Both the position numbers and the translations under genes were made by a program. A stretch of 40,158 nucleotides of DNA from Planctomycetota bacterium (GTDB taxonomy: Bacteria > Planctomycetota > Planctomycetia > Pirellulales > Thermoguttaceae): positions 1 to 40,158 of the forward strand of contig JAKPGL010000117.1 of assembly GCA_029550925.1 (NCBI GenBank), in the 5' to 3' direction. The notes under the pieces are model-generated. The model did not search any database. It saw only the letters and a list, made by a program, of their open reading frames with translations, and had not been told where the DNA came from. The first letter of the stretch is position 1. Each line of letters begins with the position of its first letter. Shown here one piece after another: positions 8,919 to 17,995 of this stretch.

Positions 8919-10229
8919 ATGACGAAGCCGACCCAGATTGTTTCGGTTCCCTGTTTAGGTCCGGCGGATGTTCCATCGCCGCTTCGGCGGAGCAGCAAGC
9001 CGGGGGATGGATTTCCAAAGTTTGTGCCGCCGACGCAGTATGTACGGCATCCGTTGGAATGGAATCCCCAGCAGTCGCAGGAGGAAATGCTTTTTGAGAA
9101 GGCAGGGCCTCGGCAGCAGATTTTCTTTGATCCGCGGCAAGTGCGGGCGGCCCTGGTTACCTGCGGGGGACTGTGTCCAGGGTTGAACAATGTCATCCGG
9201 TCGGCCTTTTTAGAATTACACATGAATTACGGAGTGCCGGAAGTTTTGGGTATCCGGTACGGCTTTCGGGGGTTGAATCCGGCCGTAGGCGACCCGCCGA
9301 TTCGGCTTACCCTGGAGATGGTTGAACGGATTCATCAGACAGGCGGCACGATTTTGGGTTCTTCCCGCGGGCCGCAAGAGGCGGCCGTCATGGTCGATTT
9401 TCTGGTCGATCAAAAAATCCAGGTTCTTCTTTGCATCGGCGGCGACGGCACCCAGCAAGGGGCTCAAAAGATTTTTGAGGAAATCCAACGACGCCGACTG
9501 CCGATCGCCGTAGTGGGCGTACCGAAAACGATCGACAACGATATTCTCTATTGTGAGCGATCGTTTGGGTTTACCACGGCGGTGGCCGAGGCGGCCCGGG
9601 TGTTGGATTGCGCCCATATGGAATCCAAAGGCGCCCCGTATGGGATCGGTCTGGTGAAGCTCATGGGCCGGGAATCCGGCTTTATTGCAGCCGCCGCCAC
9701 CTTGGCCAGCCAGGAGGTCAATTTCACGCTGATCCCCGAGTCGCCTTTTGTGTTGGAGGGGGAAGGCGGTTTTTTGGCCGCCCTGCGACGCCGACTGCTG
9801 GATCGCCGTCATGCCGTCATTGTCGTCGCCGAAGGAGCGGGCCAAGACCTGCTCGGCGGCCCTTCGCCGCAGCGCGACGCATCGGGCAACCGGAAACTCC
9901 AGGACATCGGCCTTTTCCTAAAAGAGCGGATCACCGCCTATTTTGCCGAGCACGGTCCAGAAGTGAGCCTCAAATATATCGACCCCAGTTATATCATCCG
10001 CAGCGTCCCGGCGTCGAGCGAGGATGATATTTTGTGCGATCAATTTGCTCGTCATGCGGTCCATGCGGCCATGGCGGGCAAGACGGGGATGATGATCGGC
10101 CTCCAGCACGGGGCGTTTATCCATGTGCCCTGGAGCCTTTCCGTAGGCCGACGCCGATATGTGGAGGAAGAGGGCGACCTGTGGGCCGCCGTCTTGGCAG
10201 CCACCGGCCAACCCAAACGCTTCCAGTAG
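8919..10229 (+). CDS. ATP-dependent 6-phosphofructokinase (group X-like)
   Basis: A 436-residue PFK-A superfamily enzyme that phosphorylates fructose 6-phosphate in glycolysis. Visible motifs are the nucleotide loop CGGLCPGLNNVIR, GGDGT (174-178), PKTIDND (202-208) with Asp206 as the expected catalytic base, and MGRESGF for substrate binding. In this family Gly at the first diagnostic position (Gly177 here) favours ATP and Asp favours pyrophosphate. Lys at the second (Lys203) occurs both in PPi enzymes and in the ATP-using 'X' clade that includes plant and trypanosome enzymes. The Gly/Lys pairing therefore predicts ATP use. An N-terminal extension of about 80 residues precedes the core. GGGAG lies about 9 bases before the ATG. 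The gene is monocistronic and faces lysC convergently. Confidence 0.92.
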   Translation: MTKPTQIVSVPCLGPADVPSPLRRSSKPGDGFPKFVPPTQYVRHPLEWNPQQSQEEMLFEKAGPRQQIFFDPRQVRAALVTCGGLCPGLNNVIRSAFLELHMNYGVPEVLGIRYGFRGLNPAVGDPPIRLTLEMVERIHQTGGTILGSSRGPQEAAVMVDFLVDQKIQVLLCIGGDGTQQGAQKIFEEIQRRRLPIAVVGVPKTIDNDILYCERSFGFTTAVAEAARVLDCAHMESKGAPYGIGLVKLMGRESGFIAAAATLASQEVNFTLIPESPFVLEGEGGFLAALRRRLLDRRHAVIVVAEGAGQDLLGGPSPQRDASGNRKLQDIGLFLKERITAYFAEHGPEVSLKYIDPSYIIRSVPASSEDDILCDQFARHAVHAAMAGKTGMMIGLQHGAFIHVPWSLSVGRRRYVEEEGDLWAAVLAATGQPKRFQ

Positions 10230-10285
10230 GGCGAGTTGCGTTCGCGGGGCGTGGTTTGTCCGTATGACACCCTCTTGCATGGATC

Positions 10286-10302
10286 GCCGTCTGTCAGACG
10301 GC
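10286..10302. repeat. 17-bp palindrome between convergent genes
   Basis: GCCGTCTGTCAGACGGC is a perfect 8-bp stem around one base and belongs to the same palindrome family as those at 6004, 6073, 8746 and 39999. It lies in the 210-bp gap between the 3' ends of pfk and lysC. It could act as a bidirectional transcription barrier, but no T-run follows on either strand, so a terminator call is not supported. Confidence 0.6.
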
Positions 10303-10439
10303 ATCCCCCTTGTCCTTCGACGCTCGCCCTAGCCAGCGCAGCCCATCTCCACCCGAACCTGCCAACCGCCGGTGGAAGCGGAGACGCCTCGTTTGACGCT
10401 CGACTTAGCGCGGGCTAGACTCAGACGATTTGGGGAGGA

Positions 10440-12215
10440 TCAGACCAGGGCGTCGGCGAACTCTTTCTTCAGGGCGTCGAGGGCCTTTCGACCGTGGGCG
10501 GCGTCCACCACCACATGGAACCGCACTTCGCTGGTGGAGATCATATCGACGTTGATTTTGGCGTCCGCCAGGCACTGGAACATCCGGCGGACCAGCAGGG
10601 TATGGGTTCTCATGCCGACGCCGCTGACGGAGAGTTTGGCCACCTTCGGGCTGCTCTTCGGGGCGGGGCATCCGAGAGACTTGGCCGTCGCTTCGGCCGC
10701 TCGGAGACATCGGTCGAGGTCTTGTTGCGGGATGGTGAAACTGACGTTCGCTTTGTTTTCCCGACCGACGCTTTGGACGATCATATCCACCACGCCGCCG
10801 GCCTGGGCGATCTGTTCAAAAATCCGGGCGGCCACGCCGGGCCGATCCGGCACGTTCACCAGGGTGATGCGGGCTTGGGCGTCGTCCAGGTCCACCCCGG
10901 TGATGATCAAATCTTCCATACCGGCCATCCGGGCCGCATAATTCACCGCCGCCTTGGCTTTGCTCGTATGGGCCGACGGCTGAACCGGGCTGAGCTTTTC
11001 CGGCGGCTGATCCAGCCGAAACGCTTCGTGCACCGCCCGCAAGGCTTCTTCCGCCCGGTCCCGATCCACCACTGTAGAGATTTTGATCTCGCTGGTGCTG
11101 ATCATGAGGATATTGATTCCCCGGTCCGCCAGAGCGCGGAACATCTTCTGGGCCACGCCCGGCTGTTGGGCCATCCCCGCGCCGACGATCGAAATCTTGG
11201 ACACATTGTCGTCGTAGGTGTAGGCTTCGGCGCCGAGTTCTTGGACGGCCTCGGCCACCGCTTTCATTGCGCCGGGCAGATCGTCCCGAAACACGGTAAA
11301 CGAAATGTCCGCCTCGCCGTTTTCGGCCACGTTTTGGACGATCATATCGGTGGGGATATTTCGGGCGGCGATGCGGGAAAATAGCGTCATGGCCGCCCCA
11401 GGCCGATCCGGCACTTTCTGCACCGTAATCCGGGCCTCGTTTTTGACCATCGCCGCTCCGCAGACCGGCTGGGCCTGGCTTTCCGGCTCCGTAGTGATCA
11501 ACGTACCGGGCGAATCCGTCATGCTGCTCCGGACATAAATGGGGGTCAAAAATTTCTTGCCAAACTCGATGGACCGGTTGTGCATCACCGCGGCCCCGGC
11601 GCTGGCCAATTCGAGCATCTCGTCGTAGCTGATCTGTTTCAGCAGGCGGGCCTCCGGCACAATCCGAGGATCGGTCGTATAAACGCCGTCCACATCGGTA
11701 TAGATTTCGCATCGTTCTGCGCCCAAGACGGCGGCCAGCGCTACGGCGGTCGTGTCGCTTCCGCCCCGGCCCAAGGTGGTGATATTGCCCTGGTCGTCCA
11801 CCCCCTGAAAACCGGCGGCGATGACAATCTTCCCCTCTTTGAACGCCTTCTTCAGTCGCTCCGCAGAAATCGACTGAATACGGGCCTTCGTATGGGTGCT
11901 GTCGGTAACAATGCCGATCTGCGCCCCCGTGAAACTGACCGCCTCATAGCCCAGCCGATGAACCGCCATCGCCATCAGCGCTACGCTGACCTGCTCGCCG
12001 GTGGAAAGCAACATGTCCATTTCACGCGGCGAGGGCGAATCGGTGATCTGCTTCGCTAGGTCGATGAGCATATCGGTCGTATGCCCCATGGCGCTAACGA
12101 CCACGACCACATCATGGCCGTCGCGTTTGGCCTGGATGGCTTTCCGGGCCGCCGCCAAAATCTTGGCGCTATCTGCAACGCTCGTCCCGCCAAACTTCTG
12201 CACAATCACGGACAT
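10440..12215 (-). CDS. lysC: Aspartate kinase with four ACT domains
   Basis: This 591-residue enzyme phosphorylates L-aspartate, the first step towards lysine, threonine and methionine. The kinase domain (about 1-245) begins with VIVQKFGGTSVADSAKIL and contains the family motifs LSTGEQVS and GRGGSDTTA with ITTLGR before it. The regulatory half carries four ACT repeats in two pairs, recognised by KVPDRPGAAMTLFSRIA, ISIVGAGMAQQPGVAQKMF, NVPDRPGVAARIFEQIA and LSVSGVGMRTHTLLVRRMF. Typical aspartokinases of about 400-450 residues have two, so this is the long form known from cyanobacteria and planctomycetes. Feedback inhibition by Lys and/or Thr is expected from the ACT domains. AAGGAG lies about 10 bases before the ATG. 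It is the last gene of the hom - apgM-like - lysC cluster. Confidence 0.95.
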   Translation of the reverse strand: MSVIVQKFGGTSVADSAKILAAARKAIQAKRDGHDVVVVVSAMGHTTDMLIDLAKQITDSPSPREMDMLLSTGEQVSVALMAMAVHRLGYEAVSFTGAQIGIVTDSTHTKARIQSISAERLKKAFKEGKIVIAAGFQGVDDQGNITTLGRGGSDTTAVALAAVLGAERCEIYTDVDGVYTTDPRIVPEARLLKQISYDEMLELASAGAAVMHNRSIEFGKKFLTPIYVRSSMTDSPGTLITTEPESQAQPVCGAAMVKNEARITVQKVPDRPGAAMTLFSRIAARNIPTDMIVQNVAENGEADISFTVFRDDLPGAMKAVAEAVQELGAEAYTYDDNVSKISIVGAGMAQQPGVAQKMFRALADRGINILMISTSEIKISTVVDRDRAEEALRAVHEAFRLDQPPEKLSPVQPSAHTSKAKAAVNYAARMAGMEDLIITGVDLDDAQARITLVNVPDRPGVAARIFEQIAQAGGVVDMIVQSVGRENKANVSFTIPQQDLDRCLRAAEATAKSLGCPAPKSSPKVAKLSVSGVGMRTHTLLVRRMFQCLADAKINVDMISTSEVRFHVVVDAAHGRKALDALKKEFADALV

Positions 12216-12347
12216 GAATAAATGCTCCTTGTAAAAACTTATCTATTCAATCGGAACGTTCGGCGTTCTATTCTGGTTTGGGAATCGGCGCCCACTCTAT
12301 CCTTTCTGCGGAAGCAATCGCCCGGTTTCCCTCAGCCGACCCTCGCT

Positions 12348-13568
12348 TTAGCGAGCGAGGCTGGTTCGGCCCAGGAAAAACTCCATCAGTTTCCACCCTT
12401 CCGGGAAGGAATGGATGGAACGGGCCGCCGTGGGTTCGTCGTACCGGCGGGCCTCGTCCGGCTTGATGTCCGAACCGGCCATCGCGACGGGTACGTCGCC
12501 GTGGGCGTGCGTTTTGAGCCGAAGCGGCGTCGGATGATCCGGAAGGATCATCATCCGATACCCGCCCTTTTTCCGCAACGCTTCGTAAACAGGGCCGACA
12601 ATGCACCGGTCAATCTCTTCCAGGGCCTTCAGCTTGGCTTCCAGATGCCCTTCATGGGACGCCTCGTCGGTGGCCTCCACATGGACGCACACCAAATCCA
12701 CTTCTTCCAACGCCCCAATGGCATATCGCCCCTTGGCGGCATAGTCCGTGTCTAAATAGCCGGTAGCGCCTGGTACGTCGATCCGCCGCCATCCCAAAAG
12801 CGCCCCCAGGCCGCGCAATAAATCCACGGCGGTGATGATGGCCCCCTGGAGGCCATATCGGTCGGCAAATCGGGGCAGTTTCGGCGCCTGTCCCAGGCCC
12901 CACAACCAGATGTTCGTCGCCGGCAGTTTGCCGGCCGCCTGACGGGCCAGGTTGACCGGATGCTCGGCGAACACCCCGATACTGTCGCTCATCAGTTGGT
13001 TCAACAGGTCGCTGCCCGGTCCGCGCGGATAATAATCCAGCACGCTTTGGTCCGTCAGATCGTGCGGCGGCGTGGTGCGGGTATCCGCTGAAAACGGCGG
13101 CGGCGACTCCGGCGAGCCCCGATAAACCACCAGGTTCCGGTAACTGACGCCCGGATAAAACCGAACCCGCTCCGAACCGAGTTTTTCCTGGGCGGCGGCC
13201 ATCAGTTCTGCAGCTTCCGCCGAACTAATCTGCCCGGCCGTAAAGGAACGCATCACCTGGTCTTCAATGGTAACCAGATTGCACCGGATGGCCCAATCGT
13301 GCGGGCCAAGCTGAATCCCCTGCGCCGCGGCTTCCAACGGCGCACGCCCCGTATAATATTCCAACGGATTGTATCCCAAAAGGCTCATGCAGGCGATGTC
13401 CGAGCCGGGCGGCAAACTGGACGGCGTGTGGTTGGCGCGCACGACGATCCCCTCGGTCGCCACTCGGTCCATCCAGGGCGTTTGCGCCGCTTCTAACGGC
13501 GTCCGACCGCCCAGGGCCTCTTGCGGTTCGTCTGCACAACCGTCGGGAATAATGATCACATATTTCAC
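12348..13568 (-). CDS. Cofactor-independent phosphoglycerate mutase family protein, proposed homoserine kinase
   Basis: A 406-residue member of the archaeal-type, alkaline-phosphatase-superfamily phosphoglycerate mutases (ApgM-like). Metal/nucleophile residues are visible: PDGCADEP at 8-15 with Asp9, the catalytic Ser56 in PPGSD, the His/Asp cluster HVEATDEASHEG, and the metal motif ILPDHPTPL followed by THAHGDVP. A subfamily of this group has been proposed to be a non-orthologous homoserine kinase from its association with threonine genes. Here it sits exactly between homoserine dehydrogenase and aspartokinase, and no GHMP-type thrB is in the window, which supports that role over glycolysis. 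The initiation codon is GTG at 13568, preceded by AGGATGG. The last 20 residues are less conserved-looking. Substrate remains an inference. Confidence 0.85.
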   Translation of the reverse strand: MKYVIIIPDGCADEPQEALGGRTPLEAAQTPWMDRVATEGIVVRANHTPSSLPPGSDIACMSLLGYNPLEYYTGRAPLEAAAQGIQLGPHDWAIRCNLVTIEDQVMRSFTAGQISSAEAAELMAAAQEKLGSERVRFYPGVSYRNLVVYRGSPESPPPFSADTRTTPPHDLTDQSVLDYYPRGPGSDLLNQLMSDSIGVFAEHPVNLARQAAGKLPATNIWLWGLGQAPKLPRFADRYGLQGAIITAVDLLRGLGALLGWRRIDVPGATGYLDTDYAAKGRYAIGALEEVDLVCVHVEATDEASHEGHLEAKLKALEEIDRCIVGPVYEALRKKGGYRMMILPDHPTPLRLKTHAHGDVPVAMAGSDIKPDEARRYDEPTAARSIHSFPEGWKLMEFFLGRTSLAR

Positions 13569-13622
13569 GGCCTGGCCATCCTATTCAGGGAAGATTCCAA
13601 GGACTCCCGCCCCTCCGCTATT

Positions 13623-14927
13623 TTAGCTGAGCACCCTCATGCGAACCACTCTCGGTTCCACACAGGAGAGGCGTTCGATCTGTTTCAACGCCTCGTTGAG
13701 TTTTCCCGCCGGGGCCGCATGGGTCATGATCACCAGGGGCACCATCGGATGGTCGCCCGGCTCTTCGGTCTCGTGCTGGATGACCGAGGCGATCGACACC
13801 TGATGGGCGCCTAGAATGCCTGCGATCTCGGCCAACACGCCGGGCCTGTCTTCGACGTTGAGACGCAGATAGTATCGGCTGGTGATGGCGGCGGGGTCTC
13901 GAAGGGGGACTACGGCGGGGCGATCCGGCGCCCAAAGCCGAAGCGTCCGGAAGGTGATGCCGGTTCGGCCCAGGGCGGTGCTGAGGATGTCGGCGGTAAC
14001 GGCGGAGGCGGTGGGCATTTGTCCTGCGCCCTGCCCGTGGAAAAACACAGGCCCTACGGCGTCCCCTACAACCCGAATCGCATTGAACGCCCCCCGCACA
14101 TGCGCCAGCGGATTGTGCCGACCGACCAAGGTGGGCGAAACGTGCAACTCCAACCCGCCCGAAACCAGTTCCGCAACCGCCAATAATTTAATGGTATAAC
14201 CCAATTCGGCGGCGTATTTCATGTCGGCCGACTCCACCGTATCAATCCCGGTCCGGGGAATCTCCTGCCAACGGACCCGTACGCCAAAGGCCAGGTGGGC
14301 CAAAATGGCCAACTTCTGCGCCGCATCCGTACCGTTGACATCCAGGCTGGGATTCGCCTCGGCATAGCCAAGCTGCTGGGCCGTGCGAACCGCATCCGCA
14401 TACGCCGCGGCCTGCTCCTCCATCTGCGTCAGGATGAAATTGCTCGTGCCGTTGAGTATCCCGTTGATGGATTGGATCTGATTGGCCGTCAAACTCTCGG
14501 CAATGGCCGCTATGATGGGGATGCCACCCGCCACCGAGGCTTCAAAGGCGATCGACCGGCCATGTTTTCGGGCCGCCTCGAACAGTTCCGTCCCATGCTC
14601 GGCCAAAAGGGCCTTGTTGGCGGTTACGACATCTTTGCCTGCCGCCAGCAGCCGAAGCACAATCGTCCGGGCCGGTTCCAGGCCCCCCACCAGCTCCACA
14701 GCAATCTGGATTTCCGGATCCTCCAGCACTGCGGAGAGCTGATCGGTGAGTAGGCCCGACGGCAACTGCACATTCCGCCGCCGCTCCAGATCGACATCGA
14801 CCACCCGGGCCAACTCCACAGGGCGGCCCACCTGCCGGGCCAGCCGCTCTCGCTCCTCCAGCAAGAGCTTGGCCACCCCGGACCCAATCGTTCCAAATCC
14901 AATAATGGCAACTCGGACCGGCTTCAT
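13623..14927 (-). CDS. hom: Homoserine dehydrogenase
   Basis: A 434-residue enzyme that reduces aspartate-4-semialdehyde to homoserine with NAD(P)H. The N-terminal Rossmann fold shows VAIIGFGTIGSGVAKLL; the middle has the conserved SVAGGIPII and NGILNGTSNFILTQM segments and the catalytic/lysine region GYAEANPSLDVNGTDAAQKL; the C-terminus is an ACT domain (LNVEDRPGVLAEIAGILGAH) for threonine feedback. The ATG at 14927 is preferred over an in-frame GTG nine bases upstream because AGGTGG is spaced for the ATG. It is first in the cluster, with 54 bp to the apgM-like gene and 132 bp from that gene to lysC. Confidence 0.95.
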   Translation of the reverse strand: MKPVRVAIIGFGTIGSGVAKLLLEERERLARQVGRPVELARVVDVDLERRRNVQLPSGLLTDQLSAVLEDPEIQIAVELVGGLEPARTIVLRLLAAGKDVVTANKALLAEHGTELFEAARKHGRSIAFEASVAGGIPIIAAIAESLTANQIQSINGILNGTSNFILTQMEEQAAAYADAVRTAQQLGYAEANPSLDVNGTDAAQKLAILAHLAFGVRVRWQEIPRTGIDTVESADMKYAAELGYTIKLLAVAELVSGGLELHVSPTLVGRHNPLAHVRGAFNAIRVVGDAVGPVFFHGQGAGQMPTASAVTADILSTALGRTGITFRTLRLWAPDRPAVVPLRDPAAITSRYYLRLNVEDRPGVLAEIAGILGAHQVSIASVIQHETEEPGDHPMVPLVIMTHAAPAGKLNEALKQIERLSCVEPRVVRMRVLS

Positions 14928-14959
14928 AAACCCCACCTTTGGTCTATACAGAATCTTCT

Positions 14960-14988
14960 ATCCTAAAACCAACCCCCCCGCCGGTCAA
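14960..14988 (-). promoter_or_regulatory. Candidate sigma-70-type promoter for hom cluster
   Basis: On the minus strand TTGACC (14983-14988) and TAGGAT (14960-14965) are separated by 17 bp, matching 5/6 and 4/6 of the consensus boxes. It lies about 33 bp upstream of the hom start. The spacer contains a run of seven G residues, which is unusual. Strength is not predictable from sequence. Confidence 0.4.
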
Positions 14989-15179
14989 GAGCAGTCCCCC
15001 TCCTCTCCATGGTAGGAAGCCGGAAAAATGCATTTTCTCTCTGGCAAAAAACCGTACAATTACAGCAATACGTTCCCATACCGGACGCCGTACGGTCCGG
15101 AGGCGATCCAACTGCCCCGGATCACACGGAACCAAACCATGTTCAAACCTTTTTTCCCAAAAAACAAAAGGAAGTTTCC

Positions 15180-16349
15180 ATGAAACGTCGAGCGATTGGT
15201 GCGGGGGTGGAGTGGTTGGGGGCGGTGGATTGGAATCGGCGGCTATTTGACAGCTTGATCCCGCTGCCCGACGGCACCAGCTATAACGCCTATCTGGTCC
15301 GGGGCGCAGAAAAGACCGCCTTGTTGGATACGGTCGATCCGCCCATGACGGAGGTCCTGTTTCGACAATTGGAGGATGTGCCGCGGATCGACTATCTGGT
15401 CGCCCACCACGCCGAGCAGGACCACTCCGGCACTATACCGGCCGTGCTGCGCAAATATCCCGAAGTCCAGCTCCTCTGCACGCCCAAAGCTAAGCCGCTC
15501 TTGGTCGATCACCTGGACGTACCGCCGGAGCGAATCCTGACCGTCGAAGACGGACAGAGGGTGGACCTGGGCGGCAAAACGCTCCAATTCCTCCACACCC
15601 CTTGGGTCCATTGGCCGGAAACCATGTGCACCTACCTGCCAGAAGACCAGGTCCTGTTTTCCTGCGACTTTTTCGGCTCTCACTTGGCGACCTCCGAACT
15701 TTACGCCGGAGAAGACCCCTACGTGCTTCAGGCGGCCAAACGCTACTACGCCGAGATCATGATGCCGTTTCGCAAAATCGTGGCCAAGAACATTGAGAAG
15801 GTCCGGCCATTGGCAATGAAGTACATTGCCCCGAGCCACGGCCCCATCTACGATCGGCCCCACGAAATTATCGCCGCCTATGAGGAGTGGGTGTCCGACC
15901 GGGTAACTAACCTGGCCCTGATCGCCTATGTTTCTATGCACGGCAGTACGGAGATGATGGTCAACTATTTGCTCTCTGCCTTAGCGGAGCGAGGCGTACG
16001 GGTGCAGAAATACGAACTCACGACGACCGACATCGGCAAACTGGCGATGGACCTAGTGGATGCGGCCACCTTGGTCGTCGGGACGCCGACGGTCCACGGC
16101 GGACCGCATCCGACCGTATTCGCCGCCACAAATTTGGCCAACGCCCTACGGCCCAAACTGAAATATGCGGCTATCATCGGCTCCTACGGCTGGGGCGGTA
16201 AGGCGCCGGAACAGATCGCCCAGCTCATCCCCAACTTACAGGTAGAACTTTTGGGGACGGTGCTTTGCAAGGGATTGCCCCGGCAAGACGCCTTCGCCGC
16301 CTTGGACACGCTGGCCGAGCAGATCGCCCAAAAACACGCCGCCCTGTAG
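15180..16349 (+). CDS. FprA family A-type flavoprotein (flavodiiron protein)
   Basis: A 389-residue flavodiiron protein, expected to reduce O2 to water or NO to N2O in the cytoplasm with electrons from rubredoxin or a similar donor. The N-terminal metallo-beta-lactamase-like domain has the diiron ligands HAEQDH (His77, Glu79, Asp81, His82), His144 in HWPE, Asp163 in SCDFFGSH and His220 in APSHGP. The C-terminal flavodoxin domain starts near residue 250 with the FMN loop YVSMHGSTE and includes GTPTVHGGPHP and GSYGWGG. No rubredoxin or reductase domain is fused, so this is the minimal class A form. The start is set at 15180 because AAGGAAG precedes it and conserved sequence begins there; the frame is open further upstream but without homology-like content. 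Confidence 0.94.
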   Translation: MKRRAIGAGVEWLGAVDWNRRLFDSLIPLPDGTSYNAYLVRGAEKTALLDTVDPPMTEVLFRQLEDVPRIDYLVAHHAEQDHSGTIPAVLRKYPEVQLLCTPKAKPLLVDHLDVPPERILTVEDGQRVDLGGKTLQFLHTPWVHWPETMCTYLPEDQVLFSCDFFGSHLATSELYAGEDPYVLQAAKRYYAEIMMPFRKIVAKNIEKVRPLAMKYIAPSHGPIYDRPHEIIAAYEEWVSDRVTNLALIAYVSMHGSTEMMVNYLLSALAERGVRVQKYELTTTDIGKLAMDLVDAATLVVGTPTVHGGPHPTVFAATNLANALRPKLKYAAIIGSYGWGGKAPEQIAQLIPNLQVELLGTVLCKGLPRQDAFAALDTLAEQIAQKHAAL

Positions 16350-16521
16350 TGCTACCCCCCCTGGGAACCCATCTTGATTTTTTACTTTAGCCTTTGACCT
16401 TCTGGGATGGCGGTTGCTTTGCCCGGAGGTTACACTGATAGATGGCCTCCCTAGAAGGAGGTACTTTCAGGTTGGAACGTCCCTGTTATTCGGAAGATGC
16501 GCACGTCTTTTTTTATTCTGC

Positions 16522-16645
16522 TGGAGTTTTGCAAAATGGGCTTGTTCAGGTGTTCGCAGACGGAACAGGTCCCCCAAAAATCCCTTGATTTTTGAGGATC
16601 GGTAGTGTACAAGATCGGTGGAAATCCCCAATTTGCAAAACTCCA
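16522..16645. mobile_element. 124-bp MITE-like element, copy 1
   Basis: The element begins TGGAGTTTTGCAAA and ends with its inverted complement TTTGCAAAACTCCA. It is the same length as the copy at 26438-26561 and I count 9 mismatches and no gaps between them (about 93% identity). It has no coding capacity. It contains a central short inverted repeat around CAAAAATC/GATTTTTG. A target-site duplication is not clear here; TTCTG occurs on both flanks but one base out of register. The element sits in the leader of the following oxidoreductase gene and ends 18 bp before its ATG. Confidence 0.8.
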
Positions 16646-16663
16646 CTTCTGGAGGGAAAATCC

Positions 16664-17995
16664 ATGAAATATATGAGCCGACGTAGATTTTTGCAGGCGG
16701 CGGTTGCCTCCGGCGTTGCGGCGCCGATCATTGCCAAACATCTGCTTTCTGCGCCGCCGAGTAGTCGCATCCGGCACGCCAGTTTCGGCGCTGCCGGCAT
16801 GGGCGGGGCCGACATGGTCTCCATCGGCGGCCATCCGAACGTTGAGCTTGTCTGTGTGGCCGAGGTGGATCAGTCCCGCCTGGGAATGCTCAAACAACAT
16901 TTCGGCGCCCAGAAGGTTACCGTCTATCAGGATTGGCGCAAGATGCTCGATAAAGAGGGCAAACGCCTGGATTCGGTCAACGTCGGCGTCCCGGACCACA
17001 TGCACGCCCCGATGGCCATGTCGGCCATGCAGTTGGGGCTCCATGCCTATGTGCAGAAGCCGCTGGCGCATGATATTTACGAAGTGCGACGCCTAACCGA
17101 AGTGGCCCGCGAGAAAAAACTGGTTACCCAGATGGGCATCCAGATCCACTCGGCCGCCTATTACCGGATTGCGGTAAAACTAGTCCATCAAGGGGCCATT
17201 GGCAAAGTGGTGGAATCGCATTCCTGGAGCAGTAAGAAGTGGGGCGACAAGGGATCGCCGCCGGACCGAAAAGATCCGGTTCCGCCGGAGTTGGATTGGG
17301 ACCTGTGGATCGGCGTCTGCCAGCCCAGGCCGTATATCCAGGGGTATTATCATCCTGGCAATTGGCGGAAACGGCTCGATTTCGGCACCGGGACGTTTGG
17401 CGACATGGGATGCCATATTTACGACCCGGTGTTTGAGGCGTTGGGGTTGCAGGCGCCGCTTACGGTTCGGTCCGAAGGCCCCGCACCAGACCAGTGGAAC
17501 TGGGCCATCAATGCGGTGATTCATTATGAGTTTCCCGGCAGCCAATACACGGCGGATAAGACGGTAAAGGTCCACTGGTATGACGGGGATGAACGTCCCC
17601 CCAAAGAGGTTCAGGCGTTATTGGAAGGCAAACCGCTGCCGGATCAGGGTTCGATCATCATTGGCACCAAAGGGGTGCTGCTAATCCCCCACGTAGCGGT
17701 ACCCGTGCTCTTTCCTCAGAAAGAGTTCAAAGATTATAAGATACCCAGAGACCCGGGCACTTCGCATACGAACCAGTTTGTGGATGCCGTGTTAGGGAAA
17801 ACCCAGACGAGCGCTCCGTTTGATTATTCGGGACCGTTGACGGAAGCAGTCCTTTTGGGGGGAGTGGCCACGCGGTTTCCGAAGACCACCCTGGAGTGGG
17901 ATGCGGCGAATTTACGGTTCAAAAACAGTCCGGAAGCTACCGCCTCGCTCCGACGGCAATATCGTAAGGGCTGGGAGGTTCCGGGGTTAAGTTAA
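16664..17995 (+). CDS. Tat-exported Gfo/Idh/MocA family oxidoreductase
   Basis: A 443-residue NAD(P)-dependent sugar-type oxidoreductase predicted to be exported folded. The N-terminus MKYMSRRRFLQAAVASGVAA is a twin-arginine signal. The Rossmann part follows (ASFGAAGMGGADMVSIGG), with VGVPDHMHAPMA and the substrate/cofactor region VQKPLAHDIYEVRRL, where Gln replaces the Glu of the usual EKP. Then come HSWSSKKWGDKG and a C-terminal beta-sheet domain with GDMGCHIYDPVFEALGL. Such secreted family members are numerous in planctomycetes; substrates are mostly unknown. GGAGGG lies 8 bases before the ATG, just outside the preceding MITE. The upstream in-frame extension lies inside the MITE and is rejected. 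Confidence 0.92.
   Translation: MKYMSRRRFLQAAVASGVAAPIIAKHLLSAPPSSRIRHASFGAAGMGGADMVSIGGHPNVELVCVAEVDQSRLGMLKQHFGAQKVTVYQDWRKMLDKEGKRLDSVNVGVPDHMHAPMAMSAMQLGLHAYVQKPLAHDIYEVRRLTEVAREKKLVTQMGIQIHSAAYYRIAVKLVHQGAIGKVVESHSWSSKKWGDKGSPPDRKDPVPPELDWDLWIGVCQPRPYIQGYYHPGNWRKRLDFGTGTFGDMGCHIYDPVFEALGLQAPLTVRSEGPAPDQWNWAINAVIHYEFPGSQYTADKTVKVHWYDGDERPPKEVQALLEGKPLPDQGSIIIGTKGVLLIPHVAVPVLFPQKEFKDYKIPRDPGTSHTNQFVDAVLGKTQTSAPFDYSGPLTEAVLLGGVATRFPKTTLEWDAANLRFKNSPEATASLRRQYRKGWEVPGLS

Noticed and set aside
10494-11384. 296-codon frame opposite lysC
   Set aside because: Antisense shadow of the conserved ACT domains.
15009-15179. Longer N-terminus for the flavodiiron protein
   Set aside because: The first 57 codons have no family similarity and the ATG at 15180 has AAGGAAG upstream.
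16592-16663. Longer N-terminus for the Gfo/Idh/MocA protein
   Set aside because: The extension lies inside the MITE and would bury the twin-arginine signal.
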